A stretch of DNA of 26,814 bases from Euprymna scolopes (Eukaryota > Mollusca > Cephalopoda > Sepiida > Sepiolidae): positions 109,014,001 to 109,040,814 of the forward strand of contig CM044504.1 of the NCBI GenBank assembly GCA_024364805.1. Direction: 5' to 3'. Below, one piece after another: positions 9,677-19,898 of the stretch. A program made the position numbers and the translations under genes. How positions within the stretch are numbered: position 1 is the stretch's first letter; every line of letters begins with the position of its first letter. A model generated the notes under the pieces. The model did no database searches. It was not told the DNA's origin and saw only the letters and a program-made list of their open reading frames with translations.

Positions 9677-10093
9677 TCTATTTCACGCTTGAGTATAACA
9701 CACCAATCGATTGACAGTCATATTTTCTTGTTAAGATTCGTATATTTATTTAACAATCTATATTTAAGCGTGAGAGACTGACTAAAATACATTTCAATAA
9801 GTTATACACCAACGAATATGCCTTGTCAAGCTTTAGCGAAGCACACCACCTAAAATAACAAACTTTGGCGTGAGAAACAACTAAAAAAAGAGAAGCTTGC
9901 TTTTTTTTTCAAACATAAGCGTGACACACCACCGAAAGCCTCAAACTTGAACATGACACGCCACCGAAAGCCTCAAACTTGAACATGACACGCCACTGAA
10001 AATGCTATTTTAAACGTAAGTGTGACACTCCACTTAAAGGTCTAGATTTGAGAGTGACACCATCAAAATGCTATTTCAAATTGAAGTGTGACA
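9677..10093. repeat. Minisatellite, same ~36-bp family as 3961-4430
   Basis: Units follow caaacttgaacatgacacgc then caccgaaaatgctatttt, with about 8-10 degenerate copies. Two adjacent 32-bp units (starting near 9938 and 9970) differ at only one position, so at least part of the array duplicated recently. The consensus (aagcgtgacacaccaccgaaa) clearly corresponds to the array 5.5 kb to the left. Confidence 0.72.
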
Positions 10094-11080
10094 AACTTCC
10101 AACCTATCTACCGAGATATAGAGACTTCTATGGACACATATAAATAAAGTACGGATGCCTCATTTGTCTTTGGAAACAAATAAAGGGTATTTACTTTCTG
10201 TCCAAGTCTCTCCGTTCAAAGCACTTTCGCCTGACAAAAACGATTTGCCTACTTCGGCAAGTTGAGCAACGGTAATTTCCTATCGATCAAATAGTCGTTC
10301 ATCATGACCGTCACTTATCTTCTTATCAAGCTTCAGCATTCCATTCCCATTCCATCAACTTGGGTCTCTTTTATGTCTAACTGATTGCCAAACCGGAAGC
10401 CCACCCATTAAGTTAAGATTATCTTCCTTATTCTATAACTGCTTAGTTTATCTATTAATACAAGTAAGCTGGGTTAATCAACGTTTGTTTCCCTAGAGGG
10501 TTTTTCTTATGCATTATAATCACATAAGATACACGTTAAAGTATCCCTTAATTATAAAGTCGAGTTTGGGACAAAACTTAGATTTTACTAGTTCTAATTA
10601 GGCGTAATTGAAATTATCAATCGATCCATCTGTCTAATTCGTATTATTTCTTCTACTGGTCTCATCTTGGATGTCATTCTCATAATGTTTCCGTTGATGC
10701 AACCTTCAACCTGCTTCAGATATGTATTGTCGAAATTAGCAATTTTTATGTCGAAGTCGGGAATCTGTATGGAATTTCGAACGAAAACCTCCATTTAATC
10801 CACGTAGTAGCTTTCTCCACTTCAGTTAATCATGATCGCGTAGAAAGCTTAAATAATTCATAATTATATTCTTAGTATGGCCACTATTGACGATTCAACA
10901 CCCATAAAACTGTCACTGAAAACTGATTATAACTTAGCACTCATATCTGTTGAGCTTCAAATCCTTTCTGAAAATAATATCTAAGATAGGACTAGTATTC
11001 CCAATGATCTGAATAATACAAATTATTAATCATCATCTCAAAAATTTGAAAGCAAGTGACTCATTTCTTATAAAATGTTT
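10094..11080. other. Unassigned intergenic DNA
   Basis: About 1 kb of moderately AT-rich sequence. A 66-codon minus-strand frame (10,594-10,794) has ordinary amino-acid content but no similarity I can name. No repeat boundaries were found. Confidence 0.4.
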
Positions 11081-11144
11081 GTCTATCACTATCATTCTCT
11101 CTCGCAGTGTATAGACACTGTAGGAGAGAATGATAGTGCTAGAC
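11081..11144. repeat. 64-bp near-perfect hairpin
   Basis: The arms gtctatcactatcattctct (from 11,081) and, on the opposite strand, gtctagcactatcattctct (from 11,144) pair over 30 bp with about four mismatches around a 4-nt atag loop. The short loop and long regular stem differ from typical microRNA precursors. It is more likely a palindromic repeat or a remnant of one. It stands just before a CT-rich tract. Confidence 0.85.
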
Positions 11145-11200
11145 TTATAGTGGGAGAATGCTTGACACACGCTCTTATTTTATACGTTTTTTATTGCTCT

Positions 11201-11443
11201 AGCTCTCTCCCTATCTCTCTCATTCTCTTTCTTCTTTCTCTGTATCTCTCTACATATATATAGCTATTAAAAGTCAGAAACCATCGTCCTCCTTTTGTCG
11301 TCGCTTACGCTATGCCTCCTACTCTCTCTCTCTATCTTTCTCTCTCTCCCTCTATCTATCTATCTATCTATCTCTTTCTATATATATTTATCTCTCTGTC
11401 TATCTATTTATCTCTCTCTCTCTCTCTCTCTCTTTCTCTCCTC
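11201..11443. repeat. (CT)n / (CTAT)n pyrimidine tract
   Basis: Two blocks of CT and CTAT repeats (about 11,201-11,263 and 11,320-11,443) are separated by 55 bp of more complex sequence. The Arg-Glu alternating minus-strand frame over it is an artefact. Confidence 0.93.
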
Positions 11444-11479
11444 GCTTGATCTATATTGACGAAAAGACGTGGCAATAAG

Positions 11480-11988
11480 AATAAAAATACATTTTTATTA
11501 CATTTGCACCTCACACAAGGCACAGTGCCATTTCGATAATGGGGGTTACTATCATTTGCAGGGATACTATGTAAAGAGTTGAGCAGCAAAATGTCTGTTT
11601 ACAACTTCTGCATGACAGTACAGTTGGGGAAGACGCAACCCGGAAGAAAATTCCAAAGTTTAGCAGTTCTGGGGAAGAAACACTTTCTGACATCTGTGTA
11701 AGCGTGGGACTTTTCTGCTTCTAAGGTTTGTGAGTCGAGGGGGTACAAGAGCTCGTAGTTCGTTGGAGCATCCACCATTAAAATACTTGTAGAACAGGCA
11801 TTTCGTCGATGGAACAGAGGTGAAAGCTTAGATGACAGTTCAGGACCTATCAGGTTGGCGACTCTTTTTTTAGCCCTATCCCAAGCGTGAGACTAGTAAC
11901 AGATGCACAAGCTCAAATGTGACAACAATACTTCATACATGGCGAATTTTGGCCTTGTAGAAGTATATGATACGTTCAGGCGTAAGTA
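11480..11988 (-). pseudogene. LINE ORF2 C-terminal part and 3' end (fragment C), broken
   Basis: Read on the minus strand, it starts with TPERIIYFYKAKIRH (11,980 downward), then RAKKRVANLIG, LSPLFHRRNA, FYKYFNGGCSNELRALVPP and finally FFPRTAKLWNFLP. This order is characteristic of the region after the reverse transcriptase in APE-type LINEs of the Jockey/CR1 group. Frame changes and stops interrupt it. After the coding end the minus strand has an aataaaaatg stretch and T-rich sequence near 11,480-11,500 that probably marks the 3' end. It continues in sense and order from the RT fragment at 15,526-14,677, with the plus-strand LINE lying between them. Confidence 0.8.
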
Positions 11989-12081
11989 AAAAAAAATCCT
12001 GTTTTTTTCTCTCTTATTTTCCCTCTTTATCCTGCTCTAACCAAGTATGCCGACCTGTTCCACGAATCCCAAAACCTCAAC

Positions 12082-12708
12082 ATGAAACATCTCCAGAAAA
12101 AAAACTCGGATAAACCTAGAACCTCATCTTCTAACGTAGACTCCTACTACCATGTCTCCTTCTCCAACATCAGGGGTCTACGTTCCAACCTTCCAGAGGT
12201 TGGAACCCAATTACAGCAGACAAAACCGGACATATTCTTTCTAAGCGAAACTGGAATAGGACCGACCACTTCCCTAGATGAGTTCATAATTGACAGATAC
12301 TCTAACTTAACATCTAAATCTGACCCCCAAGATCGCCATGAGCATGGAATATGTGCCTACATTAAAGATGACTTCCCATGTGGCAGGGATATCTCTAGAG
12401 AAGATCCTAATTTACCATATATGTGCTTCCGGGTTGCACTTGCTTACACCACTGCATTTATATTTGCCCTCTATCGCCCCCATAACAGCGGAGTTGCTAT
12501 CTTTAAGAGCATATCTGAGAAAATAGACCACATCCTGTCTGCACATCCCTCGGCTAACATCCAAATCTGTGGTGATTTCCACGTCAATAACGTGGAATGG
12601 CTGACCTACTCAAATAAGACGGATGATGAGGGGAGGTGCTGTCATGATTTTGACATTGCTTATGACCTCACTCAGATTGTTCGCGAGCAGAAATCACTTT
12701 TTCTATAG
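12082..12708 (+). pseudogene. LINE ORF2 endonuclease domain, incomplete
   Basis: The 208-residue frame holds an APE-type endonuclease that nicks target DNA to prime reverse transcription. Visible active-site blocks are SNIRGLRSN (Asn29), LSET (Glu56), YRPH (Tyr131) and GDFHVNN (Asp165, Asn167-170 area). The domain's C-terminal LGNSDH-type block is absent. The sequence jumps from DLTQIVREQ directly to linker sequence, so an internal deletion of a few hundred bases has removed the endonuclease tail. The nearby related fragment at 26,530-25,742 keeps that block, which makes the loss easy to see. The Met start is simply the first in frame. Confidence 0.85.
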
Positions 12709-14575
12709 CTACCAACGTAATAGATGCACTGAGACTAAAGCTGCTTTCAGGAACGCCAGCAACCACTGTAAAACAGTAATAAAAAAAATGCAAGAGAGCT
12801 ATATGCCCAGTCTGTTAAATCCAAAGTAGCTGATCAGCGGCTTGGTTCCCACCAGTTTTGGCAAATAACAAATAGGATCCTGAACAGAAGTGTGCGTTCT
12901 ATCCCAACCATTATCAATGGACCAGAGGTCATCTCGTCAGCTTCAGACAAGGCCAAACTATTTGCAAAGAACTTTGCAGCAAATTCTACCCTATGCGACG
13001 AAGGCCATCAACTCACCATATTTCCTCCTGTAACACAGAACACGCTAGGTAACATACAAATATCTGTGCATGAGATCGCCAAGCTAATCAAGAACCTTGA
13101 TTCCAGTAAAGCAACTGGCCCTGACGGCACCCCAATTATAGTGTTAAAAAAGCTTCAACCAGAACTTGCTCCCATACGTAGTAACTGTTTAAGCGTTGCC
13201 TTAAGGAGAAGTGCTTTCCAACACCCTAGAAAACCTCATCAGTATGCCCTGTATTTAAGAACTCAGGTGATAAGTCATCTCCCTCTCGGTACAGACCAAT
13301 AAGTAAGTTGCTGGAATCCATATTAAATAAAGAAATAGTCAACCACCTCAGCAGAAATAACCTTCTTAGTGACACGCAATATGGTTTCCGTTCTGCAAGA
13401 TCTACAGCAGATGTGATAACGGTTATATCTCATAAGATCAGTGAATCTCTTGACAAAGGCTTCCTTTCTAGGGCAATTGCTCTTGACATATCAAAGGCCT
13501 CCGACAAGGTATGGCATAAAGGCCTACTTCACAAGATTTCCAGCTACGGTATAACTGGAAATGTTCTCTCTATCATTAAATCATTTCTCTCTGATAGGCT
13601 CATAAGAGTAGTGGTTGATGGACAAAAATCAGGGGCTTGCAGTATTAATGCTGGAGTCCCTCAAGGGTCCATCCTGGGCCAAACTCTCTTCCTGATATAC
13701 ATCAATGATCTCCCTAAACACATACTTAAATCATTCGTTGACATCTATGCTGATGACACGGCTATCTACGGCAACACATCAAAGGCTGTAAATGACAAAG
13801 CTCTCTCTGATTCTCTCTCCTCTGATCTCGAGCGCGTGGTTCAGTCGGGGAAGACGTGGCTGGTTACCTTTAATGCATCTAAAACCAAACTCCTATCTTT
13901 ACATCATTAACGCTCTGATCCCCATCTGGAATCAATTGAAATGGATGGCTCTCGTCTAGGAGAAGCCACATGTTTTGACAAGCTTCTGGGCTTGACCTTC
14001 ACTCCTGATCTGAAATGGAACACGTACATCAAGTCTGTTGCCAAGGTCGCTGGAAAGATGGTGGGATCCTTCCATCGCTTCAGAAGATATCTCATGCAAT
14101 TCTCTATCTATAAAAAGCCAAGTACATTCAAGGATGGAATACTGCTGCCATATCTGGACAGGAGATGCTAAAAACAGCCTATCCTGCCTTGACAGAAAAC
14201 AAAATAGACTTCGTGGCTTAGTGGGTGATGCCCTTTACTCTTCCCTGCAATCTCCCTCCCACAGAAGAGACGTTGCAAGCCTATTTTTGTTTTATCGTTA
14301 TTTCCATGGCAGGTGCTCGTCTGAACTCCAATCTCTGGTCCCCCCTCGCCAATCTTTTACGAAAAACACTTGTCTAGCTGAATATACTGTCTAAAACTAT
14401 CCCCACTCTTTATCTATGCCTAAGTCAAAACGTAGATTCCATGAACAAAGCTTCTTTCTTAGAACTGCACACCTGTGGAACTCTGTTATATCTGCCTGTT
14501 CCCACCTTACTACAACCTGGATGTCTTCAAGTCCAACGTAAACAAATTCTTGATGAACCGTCCCCTTAAGTAGAC
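12709..14575 (+). pseudogene. LINE ORF2 linker, reverse transcriptase and C-terminal region, broken
   Basis: The linker (YQRNRCTETKAAFRNAS, then the frame at 12,892-13,302 with SSKATGPDGTP) leads into the reverse transcriptase frame at 13,308-13,910. RT motifs are YGFRSARSTADVITV, LDISKASDKVWH (motif A, with the usual Phe replaced by Ser), GVPQGSILG and YADD (13,746-13,757, catalytic Asp pair). The C-terminal part follows with KLLGLTFTPDLKWN, GRCSSELQSLVPP and SFFLRTAHLWNS. At least four frame changes or stops divide the region, and the 3' untranslated part runs to 14,667. The RT block itself looks well preserved, so this copy is younger than the minus-strand LINE around it. Confidence 0.88.
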
Positions 14576-14676
14576 ACTGTATTAAATCTCCACACTAACG
14601 TGCTATACTTACAATAACCCTTATCCCTGAGTGGCTTCTGTGCCTTGATAAGTGGTGACCACCTTGTAAAAAAAAA

Positions 14677-15526
14677 GTGCCCTCCATGTATCTGTTTGCA
14701 TTCATGTTCCCTGTGGACGTTAAGCCGAGAAGTTTGAACGAAGTACTTTCAGGTAATGTATCTTTAGCAATAGCTATTGGTGGTTGAGAAGGTTTCTTGC
14801 AATTATTAATAGAAACCAGCTTAATCTTGGCAGCATTAAACGTTACCATCCATTTTGTCCCCATTCCACGACAGACTGGGGGTTTTACTTTACGGTTTCC
14901 GCCATTGCCTTTGATATATGCTCATTCGTGCCTGTTATAAGCGTGGCGTCTTCCATCTCAAAGACAATGTTATCAGGAAGGACATTTATGAATATCATGA
15001 ATAATAAAATTCAATTATCGACCCCTGATGTACACCTGCATTTATATTATATTGTTTGGATGTACGACCGTTGAGGAGAACCTAGATTTTTCTCTTATTG
15101 AAGAAGAATCAAAGTATGTAGGTATTCGTCCAGTAATACTATAGGATCTGATTTTTATGAGAAGACCATCGTAACATACTCTGCCAAACGCCTTAGATAT
15201 ATCTAGGGATGCTGCCCTCCCCTTCCCTGCCTTATCCAGTGCATGGTATATACGGTCAGAAATGATGACAGTTAGGATATCTGCAGTAGAACGGGCTTGC
15301 CTAAATCCATATTGATGGTCGGGCAGGGGTTTAGTAACTGTAAGGTGATGAACTAGACCTTGTTTAATTATGGACTCAATTATTTTTGCGAAAAGAGGGA
15401 GGAGGCTAATGGAACGATAATTTAATGTGTCAGTTCTTTCGCCAGAATTCTTGTAAACTGGTACTACAGAAGCAGTTTTCCAACAGTCAGAGAAGCAAGA
15501 TTCGCTAAGGCATATGTTGAAAAGTC
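14677..15526 (-). pseudogene. LINE ORF2 reverse transcriptase part (fragment A), broken
   Basis: Minus-strand reading begins at LFNICLSESCFSDCWKTASV near 15,520. It continues through VPVYKNSGERTD, YGFRQARSTADILTV, LDISKAFGRVC, a GVHQGS block (GVPQGS in the family), MEDATLIT in place of the usual ADDATLIT, and ends at LLGLTSTGNMNANRYMEG near 14,680. The ADD motif is damaged and there are several frame changes. The left edge is cut exactly where the plus-strand LINE's poly-A begins. The right edge is cut at the LFN codons, the same place where fragment B (25,742-26,530) ends. Confidence 0.85.
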
Positions 15527-15842
15527 TTAAGTGTTTAACCATTCTCTAGAACAAAGATGGCGGTAGTAAATCAAGGCGGCAAAAATCAATGCAGTTACGA
15601 TCTCAAATGTTGAGTGATTCTGTAGAACAAAATGGCGGCAGTAGATCTAGTTGGCAAAAAATCAATGTAGTCTCGATCAGCAGTGGTTCAGTGTATCAAG
15701 ACGGAGACTGATAGCGAACTGACTGGAATTCAAAAGTCGAATTTTTTATAATGAGGTCGGATGCTTCTCATTGGTCGATTGTACTAATGCGAAGTTATAA
15801 ATAACATCGTCTAATTTCTGAAGTCATACACTCCACATTCAG
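15527..15842 (+). repeat. ~315-bp direct repeat, copy 1 (possible LTR part)
   Basis: It aligns with 24,737-25,047 over its whole length at roughly 80-85% identity, same orientation. It begins ttaagtgttt and ends ctccacattca. It carries an internal tandem duplication of about 75 bp whose units each contain ctgtagaacaaa. Near its end lie attggtcga (an inverted CCAAT box) and ttataaata (15,795-15,803), a layout like a Pol II promoter. The position upstream of a Gypsy-type element and a second copy downstream would fit long terminal repeats, but the similarity stops at 15,842 and the LTR reading is unproven. Confidence 0.7.
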
Positions 15843-16984
15843 CAAAAACATTTTTTGATATAAGGAAAAAGTCCTTTGGGGTTTAATAGTGTAAAAATTC
15901 AGGGGTCCTTACGTAACTTCACCAAAAAGGGTGTTACAGGTAGTGCCGTTGACCTTGGCGACCCTGTTCGGTTACCACGGAAAACAACAAAAAAATATTT
16001 CCACGACGAAGCAGGAAAAGAAAAGACGTAATAAGAGAGGTCAACAGATAGACAGATGCGCGGTGACGGGTGAAAAAAAAAGCTTTAAGTAAGAAAAGGA
16101 AACCGTAAAGCGAACTCAAAAAAAAACTTTAAAAAGAAACAAAAAAAAGAAAAAAGGAAGGCCAAACTCAAAGAAAAGAAAAAAAAAGAAAAAAAAAACT
16201 CGGAGACATTTGAAAGAAAACCCTTAAGAGAGAAAAGAAGAGTGAAAAACATTTTAAAAAAACGCCCGTTTGAAAAAAAACGTTAAGAAAAAAAAAAGAA
16301 ACCCCATACCCGTGAAGAACACATTTTTAAAAAACTTTGGAAAAAGAAAGAGGAAAGAAAGAGTCTGATATACAGACAACGAACTTTTTTTCCTTTCTCT
16401 CTCCTTTGGGCTGCAAGTGCGCGCGACGTCAACGACGGAGGAGAGAAGAAGAAAAGAAGAAATCACGGTAGGCTGACATTTTTCTTCCCTCTGCTTGTCA
16501 TTTGTGCAAATCAGTCTCATTATAGCAAAAGAGAGAGAAAATGTAAGACAGGTTATAAGTGTGTGTGCAAATGGCTGTGCAAACGGAATAATCAGCACGA
16601 GTAGTCATAGCAGTACGTTTAAGAGAGAAAGAGAGGTGATTTTGTTGCAGACGTGAAGCGAAGGCTTATTTTTTTTAAACTGAAAGTAAACTGACAAATT
16701 GTTGACGCTTAGACGAATCCTATATTTTTGCTTATATTGAGTTTAAGGCTGAGGAGGAAGAGAAAACAAAGAGAAAAAGTGAACGTAACTTATAATTGCG
16801 AAATCTTTCTTTGTGATCTGTACATATTATTATGTTTGTTTTTATTTATTTTTTTGCTGTTGATGTGTTTTTGTTTCTCTTGTTGGAGTTAATTGATATT
16901 GTGTATATTTAGCTGTTTTGAGTATCATTTGGGCGTAGAGAGATAATCAATCATATTGATGAAATAAATAACTGAATTGCGAGA
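15843..16984. other. Purine-rich leader upstream of the Gypsy-type gag region
   Basis: About 1.1 kb, very A-rich from 16,060 to 16,350 and then more mixed, with gagaga runs. No independent gene is visible. Its position between a possible primer-binding site and the gag-like region suggests the 5' leader of the LTR element. The minus-strand frames here are Phe/Leu-rich consequences of the A tracts. Confidence 0.45.
15956..15971 (+). other. Possible primer-binding site of the Gypsy-type element
   Basis: tggcgaccctgttcgg begins with TGG, as expected for the complement of a tRNA 3' CCA, and lies upstream of the A-rich leader. No tRNA was matched and no LTR end adjoins it clearly, so this is a weak positional call. 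Confidence 0.3.
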
Positions 16985-17960
16985 ATGTCGACTGATGACG
17001 TCAAGAGGGAATCGCTCCTGCAACAAGGAGAGTTTGACACCGATCAGAATTTAGATAGCGAACGGAAGGCTGCTACTGACATACGGGAGGCGGAAGCCCT
17101 AGTTGAGTGGGCCATGGGGCGTGGTCGGTCAGAAGATGTTACCAGGGAACGGTGGGAGTCAACAGAAGTTTCTCGAGCTCTGGTGGGAAGGCTAGAATTG
17201 CCCGAGTTTAGAGGGGATCCGGGTGAATTGGATGATTGGATACATGCTCTCTTGAAAAAAGGATAGTTTATGGTCTTGATGACACAGAGGTGATCTCATT
17301 AGCATGCGAACACACAACAGGGTCAGCGTCGAGGTTTATTTGTAAGCAAATAACCGATTACCCCCAGTTGAAATGGGAGCAATTGTGAACAGCTTTATAA
17401 GGGGAGTACTCCGGGGAGCGGAGTCCCCTTGATGAAATGAGGAAGATGATTCAAATCCGACATCAACCCGGAGAGAGCACAGCTGACCTCGGTGACCGGA
17501 TATCCGGTTTGGCTGGAAGGGCCTTCCCGGATGAGAAGCTGAGAGAAAACGGAACAGTGCAGATGCTATTGGCTGCTATATTGGAAGAGGCTTTAATGGA
17601 TAGAGATTCCGAGCCGATGTTATTAAGAACGATTCGGTCGGACTGCAAGAAGCGGTTGAATCATCCCGGAGTAGGGAGCAGGTATGGACACGAATTCGTT
17701 ATCCTCGGTTACAGGAAGATGATACGGAGAGATGTAGTCCTAACCGAGAGTATCGACCGAGGTGGGTCAAGAAAACTCCCCTTCGGGGAGGAGGGGCCCC
17801 CAACGGGTATCAGAGAAGAAGAGAATGCCAGGGAGGCCCTATGCCCCCTCAGAGAAGGAGAGGAATGGCTCGTTTGACCTATAGATGGGAAAAAAAGGGT
17901 AGAGAGTAAACCGATCTGTGAGAAACGGGGTCACTATAGCCATATGGCTGGTCGATGTAA
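16985..17960 (+). pseudogene. Gypsy-type gag-like region, fossil
   Basis: It opens at an ATG followed by an acidic, Glu/Arg-rich segment and a LPEFRGDPGELDDWIHALL stretch resembling the start of retrotransposon capsid domains. A Cys-His motif (CEKRGHYSHMAGRC, about 17,915-17,956) near the end is of zinc-knuckle type and would bind the element's RNA. The codon use is less AT-rich than in surrounding DNA. It is part of the broken element. Confidence 0.7.
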
Positions 17961-18389
17961 GGATTCCGCGGACTGTAGGTTAGGAAGAAGAAAGGATAAA
18001 GGAAGGCCACCCCCTTCCCCACCAGACAAAAGAAATAGCAGGTCAGGCGGCCAGAGTGGAGATCGCCTCCCGCCTGCCCAGGAGCGGCTTAGGACCTGAT
18101 GACTCTTATAGACCAGGAAGCCAGGCCAGCCGAGGGGCGAGAGGGCGTCTGAGTTGCTGTTCGGTCATATGGCGCGAGGCTGCCCGTAAAGGAAATGCTG
18201 GCGTTGTCAGGAGCCAGACCGTACGAGAAGAGAGTGCTCCCGAAAAAGGGGAGACTCCTTGATGAAGAAGCAGAGAGAGAAGCAGCTGCCTAAGGTTAAC
18301 CCAGGAGGAAGAAAAAGGTCAACGGGAGTGGAAACTCGCTGTATCTTGAAAGAAAGTCGAGATGTTAAATGCCAGATGGTGATGGGGGC

Positions 18390-18480
18390 GTGAAGATGGC
18401 AGCCCTGATCGATACAGGCGCCTCGGTGACACTGATTAAATCCAGTATTTATCGGAAAATGGTCGGCCGAGGACGGTTGT
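18390..18480 (+). pseudogene. Gypsy-type aspartic protease motif, fossil
   Basis: The ALIDTGASVTLI motif is the active-site loop (Asp-Thr-Gly) of retropepsin-type proteases, which process the element's polyprotein. It lies between the zinc-knuckle region and the reverse transcriptase, as expected. Flanking sequence up to about 19,100 belongs to the same polyprotein but is hard to align by eye. Confidence 0.75.
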
Positions 18481-19149
18481 ATACGGTTGACCTGGAATTG
18501 ACACAGGCGGACTACGCCTGGAAGGACTGACCAGGCTCCGCTATGAGGTATAGAGAATAAGGGGGCAATTGCAGGCTTATGTGGCACCCGATTTGTGTGA
18601 GGAATTAATATTAAGATATGATTGATTAGAAAAAATGGGAGCAGCGGTCACCTTTGCTCCATCGACCCTGTGGTTGAAGGGGAGAGGTATTCCCCTATGT
18701 GTCCGAACACAGCTAAAGGACCTCCGGGTGGTGACCTCAGAGGATACGGAAATTCCTCTCCAAACAATAGTGTCCACAACGGGAAAGATCGAGGGGCGAA
18801 GGAAGGGAAGCCCTGATGGATACCAAGTGACATCCCTAGAAGAAGAGGGAGACGGGGATGTTGAAGTGGCGATTAGTGATGCTATAGTAAGTGGACCTGG
18901 AAGCTTCCCGGTGGTCTTAACAAATAATTCCTGTAAGACGGTACGGGTTAAACTCGGAACCCAGGTGGGAACAGCTCACCCGGTCAAGAGAGTTCGAAGA
19001 ATAGGGATCTGGGATAGAGAGGAGACGTGGAAATGGGGGGAATCATCCAGAATAAAGACAGAGGAAGTGATAGCACCGCCTGAGTACAAAGGGAGGTAAT
19101 AAAACTGCTGGAGCATAATCGCGATATTATCGCTTCCAGCGATCGGGAA

Positions 19150-19898
19150 TTGGGATGCACAGACACAGTGACGATGAAGATTTATGCAGGAGACCACCCA
19201 CCTGTGAGGCTGAAACCCTACCGAACCCCGATTCATAAAAGAAAAATTGTAGAGGAGGCGGTGTCTGAGATGTTGGAGGCGGAGATAATTGAACACTCCA
19301 TCTCACCGTGGAGTTTCCCCGTGGTGATCATGGAAAAGAAAGACGGGGGGCACAGATTTTGTGTGGATTTCCGGAAGCTGAATGCCATTACCAAACCCTT
19401 AGCGGTGCCTCTGCCCCTAATAGATGACATACTGGCTTTGTTGGGTAAAGCGAGATGCTTTCCCAACCTGGACTTCAGATCAGATTACTGGCAGGTAGCC
19501 CTCGATGGGGAGGATCAAGAGAAAGCGGCGTTGCATGTCATGAAGGACTGTTTAATTTCAGAGTTATGCCGTTTCGCCTCTGTAATACACCAGGGGTCTT
19601 TTCTCAATTGATGTCGATATTTTTACGGAGGTTGGAGGAGTTTACGGTGGCATACTTGGACAATATTTTAATCTTCTCATGAACGCCTGAGGAGCCCTTT
19701 GCACATTTGACGGAGGTATTTGAGAGGTTGCGCCAACATCAACTGAAAATAAAGTTACCCAAGTGTCAGTTTCTTAAGAAGGAGACCAAGTATTTGGGGT
19801 TTGTGATTGATAAGGCTGGAATAAGACCAGACACCGACGAGGTGGATGTTATCAGGTCTCTACCTGAGCCGAAAACCGTGCGCCAAGTGCTTGAGTGA
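19150..19898 (+). pseudogene. Gypsy-type reverse transcriptase region, fossil
   Basis: Recognisable blocks in order are LKPYRTPIHKR, SPWSFPVVIMEKKDGG, RFCVDFRKLNAITKP, PLPLIDDILALLGKAR, LDFRSDYWQVAL, an AYLD block at the catalytic turn, and KCQFLKKETKYLGFVID, which is the usual end of the thumb/connection region. In the family this enzyme copies the element RNA into DNA. It is part of the broken element, immediately upstream of the integrase. Confidence 0.9.

Larger units (their letters stand above)
11989..14676 (+). mobile_element. LINE (APE endonuclease, Jockey/CR1-like), 5'-truncated, inactive
   Basis: This is one LINE copy from near the start of ORF2 to a 3' poly-A run at 14,668-14,676. 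No ORF1 is seen, so it is truncated at the 5' end. Parts in order are endonuclease, linker, reverse transcriptase and the C-terminal HRRDVASLFLFYRYFHGRCS region. It is flanked on both sides by opposite-strand pieces of a related LINE. I could not find a matching target-site duplication at the two ends. Clade assignment within the Jockey superfamily would need a tree. Confidence 0.88.

Noticed and set aside
10594-10794. 66-codon minus-strand frame as a small gene
   Set aside because: Its amino-acid content is ordinary, but nothing else supports it: no similarity, no splice or promoter context and no conservation evidence.
11081-11144. microRNA precursor
   Set aside because: A 4-nt loop and a 30-bp almost fully paired stem are unlike usual animal precursors, and no expression evidence is available.
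12082-14394. Functional LINE ORF2
   Set aside because: The endonuclease lacks its C-terminal block, and several frame changes and stops interrupt the reverse transcriptase region, so it cannot be one working protein.
16254-16598. 114-codon Phe/Leu-rich minus-strand frame as a membrane protein
   Set aside because: It is the reverse complement of an A-rich leader; the hydrophobic look comes from TTT and CTT codons.
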